A stretch of 64,000 nt of DNA from Xenopus tropicalis (Eukaryota; Chordata; Amphibia; Anura; Pipidae), in assembly GCF_000004195.4 (NCBI RefSeq), contig NC_030680.2:1738964-1802963 (forward strand), in the 5' to 3' direction. Made by a program: the position numbers and the translations under genes. The notes under the pieces were generated by a model. It had not been told where the DNA came from. It was given only the letters and a program-made list of their open reading frames with translations, and ran no database searches. This document shows positions 42,276-54,200 of the stretch, in pieces. The stretch's first letter is position 1, and every line of letters starts with the position of its first letter.

Positions 42276-45200
42276 ATGCATATTATGGGTCTGTATGTGA
42301 GTGGATAGGTCAGTGTGGGTCTGTATGTGAGTGGATAGGTCAGTGTGGGTCTGTATGTGAGTGGATAGGTCAGTATGGGTCTGTATGTGAGTGGATAGGT
42401 CAGTGTGGTTCTGTATGTGAGTGGATAGGTCAGTGTGGGTCTGTATGTGAGTGGATAGGTCAGTGTGGGTCTGTATGTGATTGGATAGATAGGTCAGTAT
42501 GGGTCTGTATGTGAGTGGATAGATAGGTCAGTGTGGGTCTGTATGTGAGTGGATAGATAGGTCAGTGTGGGTCTGTATGTGAGTGGATAGGTCAGTGTGG
42601 GTCTGTATGTGAGTGGATAGATAGGTCAGTGTGGGTCTGTATGTGAGTGGATAGGTCAGTGTGGGTCTGTATGTGATTGGATAGATAGGTCAGTGTGGGT
42701 CTGTATGTGAGTGGATAGGTCAGTGTGGGTCTGTATGTGAGTGGATAGATAGGTCAGTGTGGGTCTGTATGTGAGTGGATAGATAGGTCAGTGTGGGTCT
42801 GTATGTGAGTGGATAGGTCAGTATGGGGTCTGTATGTGAGTGGATAGGTCAGTATGGGTCTGTATGTGAGTGGATAGGTCAGTATGGGTCTGTATGTGAG
42901 TGGATAGGTCAGTATGGGTCTGTATGTGAGTGGATAGGTCAGTGTGGGTCTGTATGTGAGTGGATAGGTCAGTGTGGGTCTGTATGTGAGTGGATAGGTC
43001 AGTATGGGTCTGTATGTGAGTGGATAGGTCAGTGTGGTTCTGTATGTGAGTGGATAGATAGGTCAGTGTGGGTCTGTATGTGAGTGGATAGGTCAGTGTG
43101 GGTCTGTATGTGATTGGATAGATAGGTCAGTATGGGTCTGTATGTGAGTGGATAGATAGGTCAGTGTGGGTCTGTATGTGAGTGGATAGATAGGTCAGTG
43201 TGGGTCTGTATGTGAGTGGATAGGTCAGTGTGGGTCTGTATGTGATTGGATAGATAGGTCAGTATGGGTCTGTATGTGAGTGGATAGATAGGTCAGTGTG
43301 GGTCTGTATGTGAGTGGATAGATAGGTCAGTGTGGGTCTGTATGTGAGTGGATAGGTCAGTGTGGGTCTGTATGTGAGTGGATATATAGGTCAGTGTGGG
43401 TCTGTATGTGAGTGGATAGATAGGTCAGTGTGGGTCTGTATGTGAGTGGATAGGTCAGTGTGGGTCTGTATGTGAGTGGATAGATAGGTCAGTGTGGGTC
43501 TGTATGTGAGTGGATAGGTCAGTGTGGGTCTGTATGTGATTGGATAGATAGGTCAGTGTGGGTCTGTATGTGAGTGGATAGGTCAGTGTGGGTCTGTATG
43601 TGAGTGGATAGATAGGTCAGTGTGGGTCTGTATGTGAGTGGATAGATAGGTCAGTGTGGGTCTGTATGTGAGTGGATAGGTCAGTATGGGTCTGTATGTG
43701 AGTGGATAGGTCAGTATGGGTCTGTATGTGAGTGGATAGGTCAGTATGGGTCTGTATGTGAGTGGATAGGTCAGTGTGGGTCTGTATGTGAGTGGATAGG
43801 TCAGTGTGGGTCTGTATGTGAGTGGATAGATGGGTCAGTGTGGGTCTGTATGTGAGTGGATAGATGGGTCAGTGTGGGTCTGTATGTGAGTGGATAGATA
43901 GGTCAGTGTGGGTCTGTATGTGAGTGGATAGGTCAGTGTGGGTCTGTATGTGAGTGGATAGGTCAGTATGGGTCTGTATGTGAGTGGATAGGTCAGTATG
44001 GGTCTGTATGTGAGTGGATAGGTCAGTGTGGTTCTGTATGTGAGTGGATAGATAGGTCAGTGTGGGTCTGTATGTGAGTGGATAGGTCAGTGTGGGTCTG
44101 TATGTGATTGGATAGATAGGTCAGTGTGGGTCTGTATGTGAGTGGATAGGTCAGTGTGGGTCTGTATGTGAGTGGATAGATAGGTCAGTGTGGGTCTGTA
44201 TGTGAGTGGATAGATAGGTCAGTGTGGGTCTGTATGTGAGTGGATAGGTCAGTGTGGGTCTGTATGTGAGTGGATAGGTCAGTATGGGTCTGTATGTGAG
44301 TGGATAGGTCAGTATGGGTCTGTATGTGAGTGGATAGGTCAGTGTGGGTCTGTATGTGAGTGGATAGGTCAGTGTGGGTCTGTATGTGAGTGGATAGGTC
44401 AGTATGGGTCTGTATGTGAGTGGATAGGTCAGTGTGGTTCTGTATGTGAGTGGATAGATAGGTCAGTGTGGGTCTGTATGTGAGTGGATAGGTCAGTGTG
44501 GGTCTGTATGTGATTGGATAGATAGGTCAGTATGGGTCTGTATGTGAGTGGATAGATAGGTCAGTGTGGGTCTGTATGTGAGTGGATAGATAGGTCAGTG
44601 TGGGTCTGTATGTGAGTGGATAGGTCAGTGTGGGTCTGTATGTGAGTGGATATATAGGTCAGTGTGGGTCTGTATGTGAGTGGATAGGTCAGTGTGGGTC
44701 TGTATGTGAGTGGATAGGTCAGTGTGGGTCTGTATGTGAGTGGATAGATAGGTCAGTGTGGGTCTGTATGTGAGTGGATAGGTCAGTGTGGGTCTGTATG
44801 TGATTGGATAGATAGGTCAGTGTGGGTCTGTATGTGAGTGGATAGGTCAGTGTGGGTCTGTATGTGAGTGGATAGATAGGTCAGTGTGGGTCTGTATGTG
44901 AGTGGATAGATAGGTCAGTATGGGTCTGTATGTGAGTGGATAGATAGGTCAGTGTGGGTCTGTATGTGAGTGGATAGATAGGTCAGTGTGGGTCTGTATG
45001 TGAGTGGATAGGTCAGTATGGGTCTGTATGTGAGTGGATAGGTCAGTATGGGTCTGTATGTGAGTGGATAGGTCAGTATGGGTCTGTATGTGAGTGGATA
45101 GGTCAGTGTGGGTCTGTATGTGAGTGGATAGGTCAGTGTGGGTCTGTATGTGAGTGGATAGATGGGTCAGTGTGGGTCTGTATGTGAGTGGATAGATGGG

Positions 45201-46127
45201 TCAGTGTGGGTCTGTATGTGAGTGGATAGATAGGTCAGTGTGGGTCTGTATGTGAGTGGATAGGTCAGTGTGGGTCTGTATGTGAGTGGATAGGTCAGTG
45301 TGGGTCTGTATGTGAGTGGATAGGTCAGTGTGGGTCTGTATGTGAGTGGATAGGTCAGTGTGGGTCTGTATGTGAGTGGATAGGTCAGTGTGGGTCTGTA
45401 TGTGAGTGGATAGATAGGTCAGTGTGGGTCTGTATGTGAGTGGATAGGTCAGTATGGGTCTGTATGTGAGTGGATATATAGGTCAGTGTGGGTCTGTATG
45501 TGAGTGGATAGGTCTGTATGTGAGTGGATAGGTCAGTGTGGGTCTGTATGTGAGTGGATAGGTCAGTGTGGGTCTGTATGTGAGTGGATAGGTCAGTGTG
45601 GGTCTGTATGTGAGTGGATAGGTCAGTGTGGGTCTGTATGTGAGTGGATAGGTCAGTATGGGTCTGTATATGAGTGGATAGGTCAGTATGGGTCTGTATG
45701 TGAGTGGATAGGTCAGTGTGGGTCTGTATGTGAGTGGATAGATAGGTCAGTGTGGGTCTGTATGTGAGTGGATAGGTCAGTGTGGGTCTGTATGTGAGTG
45801 GATAGGTCAGTGTGGGTCTGTATGTGAGTGGATAGGTCAGTGTGGGTCTGTATGTGAGTGGATAGGTCAGTGTGGGTCTGTATGTGAGTGGATAGGTCAG
45901 TGTGGGTCTGTATGTGAGTGGATAGGTCAGTATGGGTCTGTATGTGAGTGTATAGATAGGTCAGTGTGGGTCTGTATGTGAGTGGATAGGTCAGTGTGGG
46001 TCTGTATGTGAGTGGATAGGTCAGTGTGGGTCTGTATGTGAGTGGATAGGTCAGTGTGGGTCTGTATGTGAGTGGATAGGTCAGTGTGGGTCTGTATGTG
46101 AGTGGATAGATAGGTCAGTATGGGTCA
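42276..46127. repeat. 30/34-bp satellite array with higher-order structure
   Basis: About 120 copies of GTCTGTATGTGAGTGGATAG plus GTCAGTGTGG, with 34-bp versions carrying an extra GATA. Rare variants such as GTGATTGGATA recur at about 42478, 42671, 43534, 44104, 44511 and 44803 in the same neighbourhood, showing block duplication. It lies wholly in the V-C1 intron and ends about 40 bp from the V-exon donor. Confidence 0.97.
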
Positions 46128-46167
46128 AAAACAAAAAGGGAAGATACAGTAGGTAAAAGCCACTTAC

Positions 46168-46515
46168 CTGACACCTGCAGGGCAGACTTTCCCACGGCTT
46201 TATCTGGGGTATAAAAGACAGTGCAGGTATATTCTCCTTCATCTGTGAACTGAACCCGGGGTAAGTGAAGCCCCACATTGCCGGTTATAAGGTCCCTGGA
46301 TATATAGGATCCGGGCCGGGTGGGGGTGTGAGTCCCAGACACATACAGATACACTTGCCCTTCCCTTCCATCCAAGGTTTTCTGGGTCCATTCAACTGCC
46401 AGGTTTTTGGGATTCACTTCTCCGGGGCCCCAGTCGGTTACAGAGCACGGGATAAACGCTTCTTCATTCCTCAGGGATTTCACAAGCGACACCCCCATAT
46501 CTACCCTTAAAGAAC
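46168..46515 (-). CDS. Ig V exon of B7-H6 (NCR3LG1)-like gene
   Basis: A 348-base exon, phase 1 at both ends, acceptor GTTTCTATCAG and donor GTAAGTGG. It encodes about 115 residues. SLRVDMGVSLVKSLRNEEAF and IPCSV give the first strand and cysteine, NLAVEWTQK the core tryptophan, and FTDEGEYTCTVFYTPDKAVG the D-x-G-x-Y-x-C motif of a V domain. RPGSYIS and GLHLPRVQFTDEGEY are especially like the V domain of NCR3LG1/B7-H6, the ligand of the NK receptor NKp30. Receptor binding in this species is inferred. A signal-peptide exon should lie upstream (higher coordinates) but was not found. Confidence 0.88.
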
Positions 46516-46540
46516 CTGATAGAAACACACACAGATATTA

Positions 46541-46725
46541 AAGGGGATGTAAACTCAGCCATGATACTGTCCCACTGCCCCCCTATTTTGCTATAGAAGT
46601 TGCCACAAAAAAATGATAAATGCAAGAGAAGTGACCAATGAGAATGCTGATTCCCAGCACTGTGTCAGGCCCCTTGCTGGTACCTTACATATAGAGATAA
46701 TGATGCCATTTTTCCCTTCCTTAGG
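46541..46725. repeat. T2-like MITE left-end fragment
   Basis: TTAAAGGGGATGTAAACTCA, then CTGTCCCACTGCCCCCCTA and CTATAGAAGTTG parallel the left end of the complete element at 49427. GTGACCAATGAGAATGCTGA follows, as at 49570. Confidence 0.7.
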
Positions 46726-49426
46726 GTGAAGACACACGGAGCTACTAGTAGCAACTAATTGTCGTGGCTACTAAATGTAGACAGTGCTTATAATTTGCTA
46801 ATAACTCTCTATGTGTGTTTTGCAGAGGCAATTCTCAGTTTGGTTGGATCATCCAAGAAATGCCAGTTAGAGGTTGTGTCCCTCACCTGTAAGGGCTCAG
46901 GAATGGGGACTAAACTGCTCACATGCCAGGTAGATCCATCCTGCAGTCTGTAGGTTACTGGTCCCAACTGACTGTGAATCTGAATGGGATCAGATAAAAT
47001 AGGATCAAATTTTGATCTGATTGAGGGCTTTCTTATTCTTACCCATTGCCCAGCATAAAGGGTTAATTTTTAACCCTTGCTCGCAACTCTTGGGGTTCAT
47101 TGACTTCCATCAGTGGCCGTAAACGTGTTAGGGGCATCCGGAGATTATGGCCTATCATCAGTTTTGCTGGTGATTCCCCAGTTGCACTATGGGGTGCAGA
47201 CCAGTAGTGCTGTAGGACTGCAGTTAAAGCTTTTCTAAACAAAAGGCCTTGGTTCAAATGTACCTTAAGGCCATTCTCTAAAGTCTGATTAAAGTGGTGT
47301 TCCACACCTCCATTAGCCTGTGGATGGTATTGAGATGTTAAAATGTGCCTTCAGTTGAAGGAAATCATGGCCCATTGTCTGTAATAATTTCTAGTGGAAG
47401 TCCCCACCGTGATGATGACTTTAGTGGTAATGATTCCTGCTGTAGCTACCTCTGGCCATTTAGAGTACAAATCATATGTGACCAATAAGTACCTCTGGTG
47501 CAACAGAGATTTCTCCACATATATCCAGCTGAATTGTATCCCATGGTGCCTATGGAAAAGGCCTAATTTGTAGTGGAGCAGCGGTTTTCTTCAGATTTTC
47601 CCCAGAGAGTAAGCAAGGTTCACAGTTTGAATCAAGGTTTTAATTTGGTTGTCTATGCCAGGCCACCATACTGCTTCTCTACAAAGCTGTTTTGTTCTCA
47701 CCACACCTAAATGCCATCTTGAGGACTGCTGGCCTTAGTGCAGTTGGAATAACTGCCCTGTACCCTTGTACTTAACAAACATCTTTCCAAGGTGACAACT
47801 ATGTTCTAACTTGGTAGTATGACTGAAGGTGTCCTGGTAGAACAGATGGCCATTCTCCGCGTAAGTATGTTAGTATTTATATGATCACTGGATCATTCTG
47901 AGATGAGGTCACTAAGTCTTGTAGCGTAACTGTAAAGACTAATGAATTGGATATCACCAGACTGTCTTCTTCCTCCTGTGAAGTCTGTGTCTCCTCAGGC
48001 TTGACGACCACACGGGACAAGTAACCCACAACTTGATTCAATTTTCTGGCTCTGTAGGGGACTTCTAAGTTGTATTGATATAACCTGTCTGACCATCTGT
48101 GAATACGCAGGGGACGATGGCCTGATCCTGATGTAGACAGCAAGTTAGGGCTTGGTGATCTGTTCTCAGGGTAAACTTCCTGCCATAAAGGAAATGATGC
48201 CACCTTTCATAAGCCATATACAGGCCAATGCCTCAGCATATTTCTGCTCCACTGGAGAGGGAGCTCGAGAAGCAAAAGCAACAGGGTGCTCCACTCCATG
48301 TTATATCTGTGATAAGACTGCACCTATGGCAATGGCTGAAGCATCACAAGAGACTAATGTAGGTGCATTTGGTGAAACATGTGCAAGGGTTGGTGCTGAA
48401 GCAATACACTGCCTCAGTGTACAGACTGCTTGGGAACAAGCTGGTGCCCACTCCCACTGTATATCTTTTTTTCAATAAGGCACGTAATGGTTCTGCTCTG
48501 TCTTTTGGTTCAGGCAATTGATGTATGGCCTCAACGGTGGATTATAAGGGTTGAATTCCCAGTGAGGATAATCTATGACCCACAAAGTCAACTTGTGAAA
48601 ACACATTTTGCTTCATTTAAGGTGAGGTTATAGTCCATCAGCCTGTGGAACACCTGATCAAGGATTGCATTGTGTTTCATGGATAAGTATGTCATCCAGA
48701 TAAATTGTTACCCCAGAGATTCCCGCAAAAACAGAGACCATAACTTTCTGGAAACATCTTGAGGCCTAACACAGCCTGAATGGCATGCATTTTAACTATT
48801 TAAAAGTCCTTGATGTGTAATGAAAGCGGTCAGGTTTCTAGCCTGCCAAGACATGGGTATTTATAAATAGCCTTGATGGAGGTCCAGCTTTGTGAAAAAT
48901 TTTGACCCATGGCATTGGGAAATTAAATCTTCTGTAGTGGGCAGAGGGTAACAGTCGGGTTTTATTGCTTTGTTTACCTGACGTAAGTCCACACATAGCC
49001 GAATCTGCCCATCCTTTTTTTTTTTGCAATTACTAGGTTTGAGGAGTCAATTGGTTCTATAATATCCTCCTACAACAGCTTATTGAGTTCTGCTTCTACT
49101 GTAGCGCGGATTGCTAGAGGGGGACTGCGCAAGGACTGCATCACTGGAGATACTCGAGTGTTCACCATTGGATTGTGAGAACATTTGCATATGCCCCCAG
49201 CCAATTAAAGGCCTGAGGATATTTTTCCTTCCAGACAGTGTCTACTATGTGTATTTCAGCATTTGTCTGGCCAAGAACTTTAAATCCCAGTGCATGAAAT
49301 AAGCCCAGCCCCAGTAGGTTTCTCAGTGACATAAAATGTAAAGCTTCCCAAATGCTTGTTTTGGTGTGTAACAGGTAAGGTCACCTGGCCCAAGACTGAA
49401 ATTTGGATATTACTGTAGCCTGTTAA

Positions 49427-50209
49427 AGGGACACTAAACCCAAACGTAAAGCTGCCCCACTGCCCCCCTAGTTCTCTATAGAAGTTGATGAAAAACCTAA
49501 TTACACATGGAAACTGATTCCCCAATGAGAATTCTACTGACTGAAAACTTCATTATAGATGCAAGAGAAGTGACCAATGAGAATGCTGATTCCCTGTGTC
49601 AGGCCCCTTGCTGGTACCTTACATATAGAGATAATGATGGCATTTTCCCTTCATTATAGATGCAGAAGAAGTGACCAATGAGAATGCTGATTCCCTGTGT
49701 CAGGCCCCTTGCTGGTACCTTACATATAGAGATAATGATGGCATTTTCCCTTCATTACAGATGCAGAAGAAGTGACCAATGAGAATGCTGATTCCCTGTG
49801 TCAGGCCCCTTGCTGGTACCTTACATATAGAGATAATGATGGCATTTTCCCGTCATTATATGGCACAGGAATCAGACATGGGGATAAAGGGACAGACTTG
49901 TTCAGTGCTGGGAAACTGTGCTTATTGCTCCCAACTCCAATTGCAGGAACAGAGAACAGGGAGCCGGATTTACTCACATCAGCTGGGATTCTCATTGGGG
50001 GATTCTTTTGCATATTAATTGGCCCTAGAGAGCTGGGAAAGTTTTATTGGGCAATATTGCTTTAAGAATACAGCCCTGATGTTGCTGGACTACAGCTCCC
50101 AGCATGCCTCATCCTTCATTATATGTTACATTATTCTGGGATTTGTAGTCCGGCAAAAGCTGAGTAACGTTGGGTTGAGCCGCGCTGTGCAGCAGGGTTT
50201 AGTGTCCCT
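49427..50209. mobile_element. Complete TTAA-targeted MITE (T2-like)
   Basis: Ends AGGGACACTAAACCC and GGGTTTAGTGTCCCT are flanked by TTAA at 49423-49426 and 50210-50213. It is inserted in the protease-RT interval of the Gypsy-type element. The interior contains a roughly 95-bp partial triplication (GTGACCAATGAGAATGCTGA at 49570, 49673 and 49771) and a ZNF143-like motif. The T2/Kolobok assignment is from memory of Xenopus families; piggyBac-type is an alternative. Confidence 0.85.
50089..50107 (+). promoter_or_regulatory. ZNF143/Staf-like motif in MITE
   Basis: ACTACAGCTCCCAGCATGC matches the ZNF143 consensus core CCCAGCATGC and aligns with the copy at 10840-10858, showing that the motif belongs to the MITE family. 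Confidence 0.5.
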
Positions 50210-50872
50210 TTAAGCAAGTTAGTGTATCTTGGAGTGGGTAATGCTGAAAATGTGCATTGTATGTAGCAGAATTTATAATGGAAACCTTTGCCCTGGTGTC
50301 CAAGAGTAGTGGTATCGTGACATTTGTGTACATGAATGGGGATCATACAGGGGGCAGTAGATTCTTGGCCTCCAGCAAAACCATTTCCATTTGGCACCCC
50401 AATTCCACAACTTTGTGTAAAGTAAGTGTATCTGGCTCCATAAGCAACCTCTCTCTGAGTTTAGGGTTTGTTGTTTTTTCAATCAGTTGGTCTGTAATCA
50501 TTTCATCTTGTAAGGACCCACATTTGCAGGGGACTGCTCGCTGTCGCAGCTCAGCAACATAGTGACGTATAGTTTCCCCTTCAGCCTGACAGGGCTTGCG
50601 AAAATGCACACTGGTCACTAAAGCATGTGGTGCAGGTTGAAAATAATTCCCCAGGGTCTGTACTGTAGCAGGGTATGAGGCATCTGCTCCCAGAGTTAAG
50701 TAACAGGGCCCTTTCCCTCTCAGGGGAGGCCCCATCCAGGCCAGATGCCAGTAAGTAGATAGAAAACTGTTCCTACCAGAGATCCCAGGGCACTGCCAGC
50801 TCCCCAGGGTGCTGCAGAAACTTTTCAGGGGTTGCACAGGGTTCAGATGTCCTTGTCGCCATTGTTATATCA

Positions 50873-51202
50873 GTGATACAGGACAGTAATGCATCGCCAG
50901 GGCCAGAACTAGGGGTAGGCAGAAGAGGTAGCTGCCTAGGGTGCAACAATTGGGGGGCACCAGACAGGAACCTCTCCTGCGTACCCCTAGTCCTGCTACT
51001 TTGTCATTGGGACAATGACCAATCGGATTGCACCCCCCTTGGCGTGTGCTTCAGTGTGCATGCGCCGTTCTGGGGGGGGGTGGAGGTGGAGGTGGCCAAC
51101 CAGGTTCCTCCCACTGTTTCCCAAGGCTGCAATATTCTAACATCCTTCAAAAGCATATAACTTTATAAAACATAACACAGCTTCTGCACATACATAACAC
51201 CC
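50873..51202. repeat. Unclassified dispersed repeat
   Basis: GGCCAGAACTAGGGGTAGGC and TGCCTAGGGTGCAACAATTG resemble a common amphibian and fish interspersed repeat that I recognise but cannot name. There is no coding potential. Confidence 0.4.
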
Positions 51203-54200
51203 TGGTGCTGACTGTTACCCCAATGTTTCTATATATCTGTAACCTTGTTATGGGCTAAGGGGGCCCAGCCTGAAGGCCAGTTAGGGGGGATTTGGGGTGA
51301 GTGCTTATTTGTGCCCTGGGTACCCCTGGAACTATAGCAGGGTGACTGTTACCCCAATGTTTCTATATATCTGTAACCTTGTTATGGGCTAAGGGGGCCC
51401 AGCCTGAAGGCCAGTTAGGGGGGATTTGGGGTGAGTGCTTATTTGTGCCCTGGGTACCCCTGGAACTATAGCAGGGTGACTGTTACCCCAATGTTTCTAT
51501 ATATCTGTAACCGTGTTATGGGCTAAGGGGGCCAAGCCTGAAGGCCAGTTAGGGGGGGATTTGGGGTGAGTGCTTATTTGTGCCCTGGGTACCCCTGGAA
51601 CTATAGCGGGGTGACTGTTACCCCAATGTTTCTATATATCTGTAACCTTGTTATGGGCTAAGGGGGCCCAGCCTGAAGGCCAGTTAGGGGGGGATTTGGG
51701 GTGAGTGCTTATTTGTGCCCAGGGTACCCCTGGAACTATAGCAGGGTGACTGTTACCCCAATGTTTCTATATATCTGTAACCTTGTTATGGGCTAAGGGG
51801 GCCCAGCCTGAAGGCCAGTTAGGGGGGGATTTGGGGTGAGTGCTTATTTGTGCCCTGGGTACCCCTGGAACTATAGCGGGGTGACTGTTACCCCAATGTT
51901 TCTATATATCTGGAACCTTGTTATGGGCTAAGGGAGCCCAGCCTGAAGGCCAGTTAGGGGGGGATTTGGGGTGAGTGCTTATTTGTGCCCTGGGTACCCC
52001 TGGAACTATAGCGGGGTGACTGTTACCCCAATGTTTCTATATATCTGTAACCTTGTTATGGGCTAAGGGGGCCCAGCCTGAAGGCCAGTTAGGGGGGATT
52101 TGGGGTGAGTGCTTATTTGTGCCCTGGGTACCCCTGGAACTATAGCGGGGTGACTGTTACCCCAATGTTTCTATATATCTGTAACCTTGTTATGGGCTAA
52201 GGGGGCCCAGCCTGAAGGCCAGTTAGGGGGGATATGGGGTGAGTGCTTATTTGTGCCCTGGGTACCCCTGGAACTATAGTGGGGTGACTGTTACCCCAAT
52301 GTTTCTATATATCTGTAACCTTGTTATGGGCTTAGGGGGCCCAGCCTGAAGGCCAGTTAGGGGGGATTTGGGGTGAGTGCTTATTTGTGCCCTGGGTACC
52401 CCTGGAACTATAGTGGGGTGACTGTTACCCCAATGTTTCTATATATCTGTAACCTTGTTATGGGCTTAGGGGGCCCAGCCTGAAGGCCAGTTAGGGGGGA
52501 TTTGGGGTGAGTGCTTATTTGTGCCCTGGGTACCCCTGGAACTATAGTGGGGTGACTGTTACCCCAATGTTTCTATATATCTGTAACCTTGTTATGGGCT
52601 AAGGGGGCCCAGCCTGAAGGCCAGTTAGGGGGGGATTTGGGGTGAGTGCTTATTTGTCCCCTGGGTACCCCTGGAACTATAGCAGGGTGACTGTTACCCC
52701 AATGTTTCTATATATCTGTAACCTTGTTATGGGCTAAGGGAGCCCAGCCTGAAGGCCAGTTAGGGGGGGATTTGGGGTGGGTGCTTATTTGTGCCTTGGG
52801 TACCCCTGGAACTATAGCAGGGTGACTGTTACCCCAATGTTTCTATATATCTGTAACCTTCTTATGGGCTAAGGGGGCCCAGCCTGAAGGCCAGTTAGGG
52901 GGGGATTTGGGGTGAGTGCTTATTTGTGCCCTGGGTACCCCTGGAACTATAGCGGGGTGACTGTTACCCCAATGTTTCTATATATCTGTAACCTTCTTAT
53001 GGGCTAAGGGGGCCCAGCCTGAAGGCCAGTTAGGGGGGGATTTGGGGTGAGGGCTTATTTGTGCCCTGGGTACCCCTGGAACTATAGCGGGGTGACTGTT
53101 ACCCCAATGTTTCTATATATCTGTAACCTTGTTATGGGCTAAGGGGGCCCAGCCTGAAGGCCAGTTAGGGGGGGATTTGGGGTGAGGGCTTATTTGTGCC
53201 CTGGGTACCCCTGGAACTATAGCGGGGTGACTGTTACCCCAATGTTTCTATATATCTGTAACCTTGTTATGGGCTAAGGGGGCCCAGCCTGAAGGCCAGT
53301 TAGGGGGGATTTGGGGTGCTTATTTGTGCCCTGGGTACCCCTGGAACTATAGCAGGGTGACTGTTACCCCAATGTTTCTATATATCTGTAACCTTGTTAT
53401 GGGCTAAGGGGGCCCAGCCTGAAGGCCAGTTAGGGGGGGATTTGGGGTGAGTGCTTATTTGTGCCCTGGGTACCCCTGGAACTATAGCGGGGTGACTGTT
53501 ACCCCAATGTTTCTATATATCTGTAACCTTGTTATGGGCTAAGGGGGCCCAGCCTGAAGGCCAGTTAGGGGGGGATTTGGGGTGAGTGCTTATTTGTGCC
53601 CTGGGTACCCCTGGAACTATAGCGGGGTGACTGTTACCCCAATGTTTCTATATATCTGTAACCTTGTTATGGGCTAAGGGAGCCCAGCCTGAAGGCCAGT
53701 TAGGGGGGATTTGGGGTGAGTGCTTATTTGTGCCCTGGGTACCCCTGGAACTATAGCGGGGTGACTGTTACCCCAATGTTTCTATATATCTGTAACCTTG
53801 TTATGGGCTAAGGGGGCCCAGCCTGAAGGCCAGTTAGGGGGGATTTGGGGTGAGTGCTTATTTGTGCCTTGGGTACCCCTGGAACTATAGCAGGGTGACT
53901 GTTACCCCAATGTTTCTATATATCTGTAACCTTGTTATGGGCTAAGGGGGCCCAGCCTGAAGGCCAGTTAGGGGGGATTTGGGGTGAGTGCTTATTTGTG
54001 CCCTGGGTACCCCTGGAACTATAGCAGGGTGACTGTTACCCCAATGTTTCTATATATCTGTAACCTTGTTATGGGCTAAGGGGGCCAAGCCTGAAGGCCA
54101 GTTAGGGGGGGATTTGGGGTGAGTGCTTATTTGTGCCCTGGGTACCCCTGGAACTATAGCGGGGTGACTGTTACCCCAATGTTTCTATATATCTGTAACC

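Larger units (their letters stand above)
47040..50870 (-). pseudogene. Degenerate Ty3/Gypsy-type retrotransposon
   Basis: Read on the minus strand, from high to low coordinates. Gag-like region (50343-50837): FRKPCQAEGETIRHYVAELR, then LRERLLMEPDTLTL. Protease-like region near 50270-50320 (LLLDTRAKVSIINS, with the active-site glycine changed). RT remnants (48840-49080) include RLCVDLR-type text in shifting frames. RNase H-like YNLEVPYRARKLNQVVGYLS lies near 48010-48090. The integrase C-terminal region (47063-47305) includes YWSAPHSATGESPAKLMIG. Many stops and frameshifts occur; LTRs are not identified. It is interrupted by the TTAA MITE at 49427-50209. Confidence 0.8.

Noticed and set aside
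41526..42281. Cysteine-rich 233-251-codon ORFs
   Set aside because: They are three frames of the 34-bp minisatellite, not a cysteine-rich secreted protein.
42276..46127. CRISPR-like array of about 30-bp repeats
   Set aside because: Units are directly contiguous, with no unique spacers, in a vertebrate genome.
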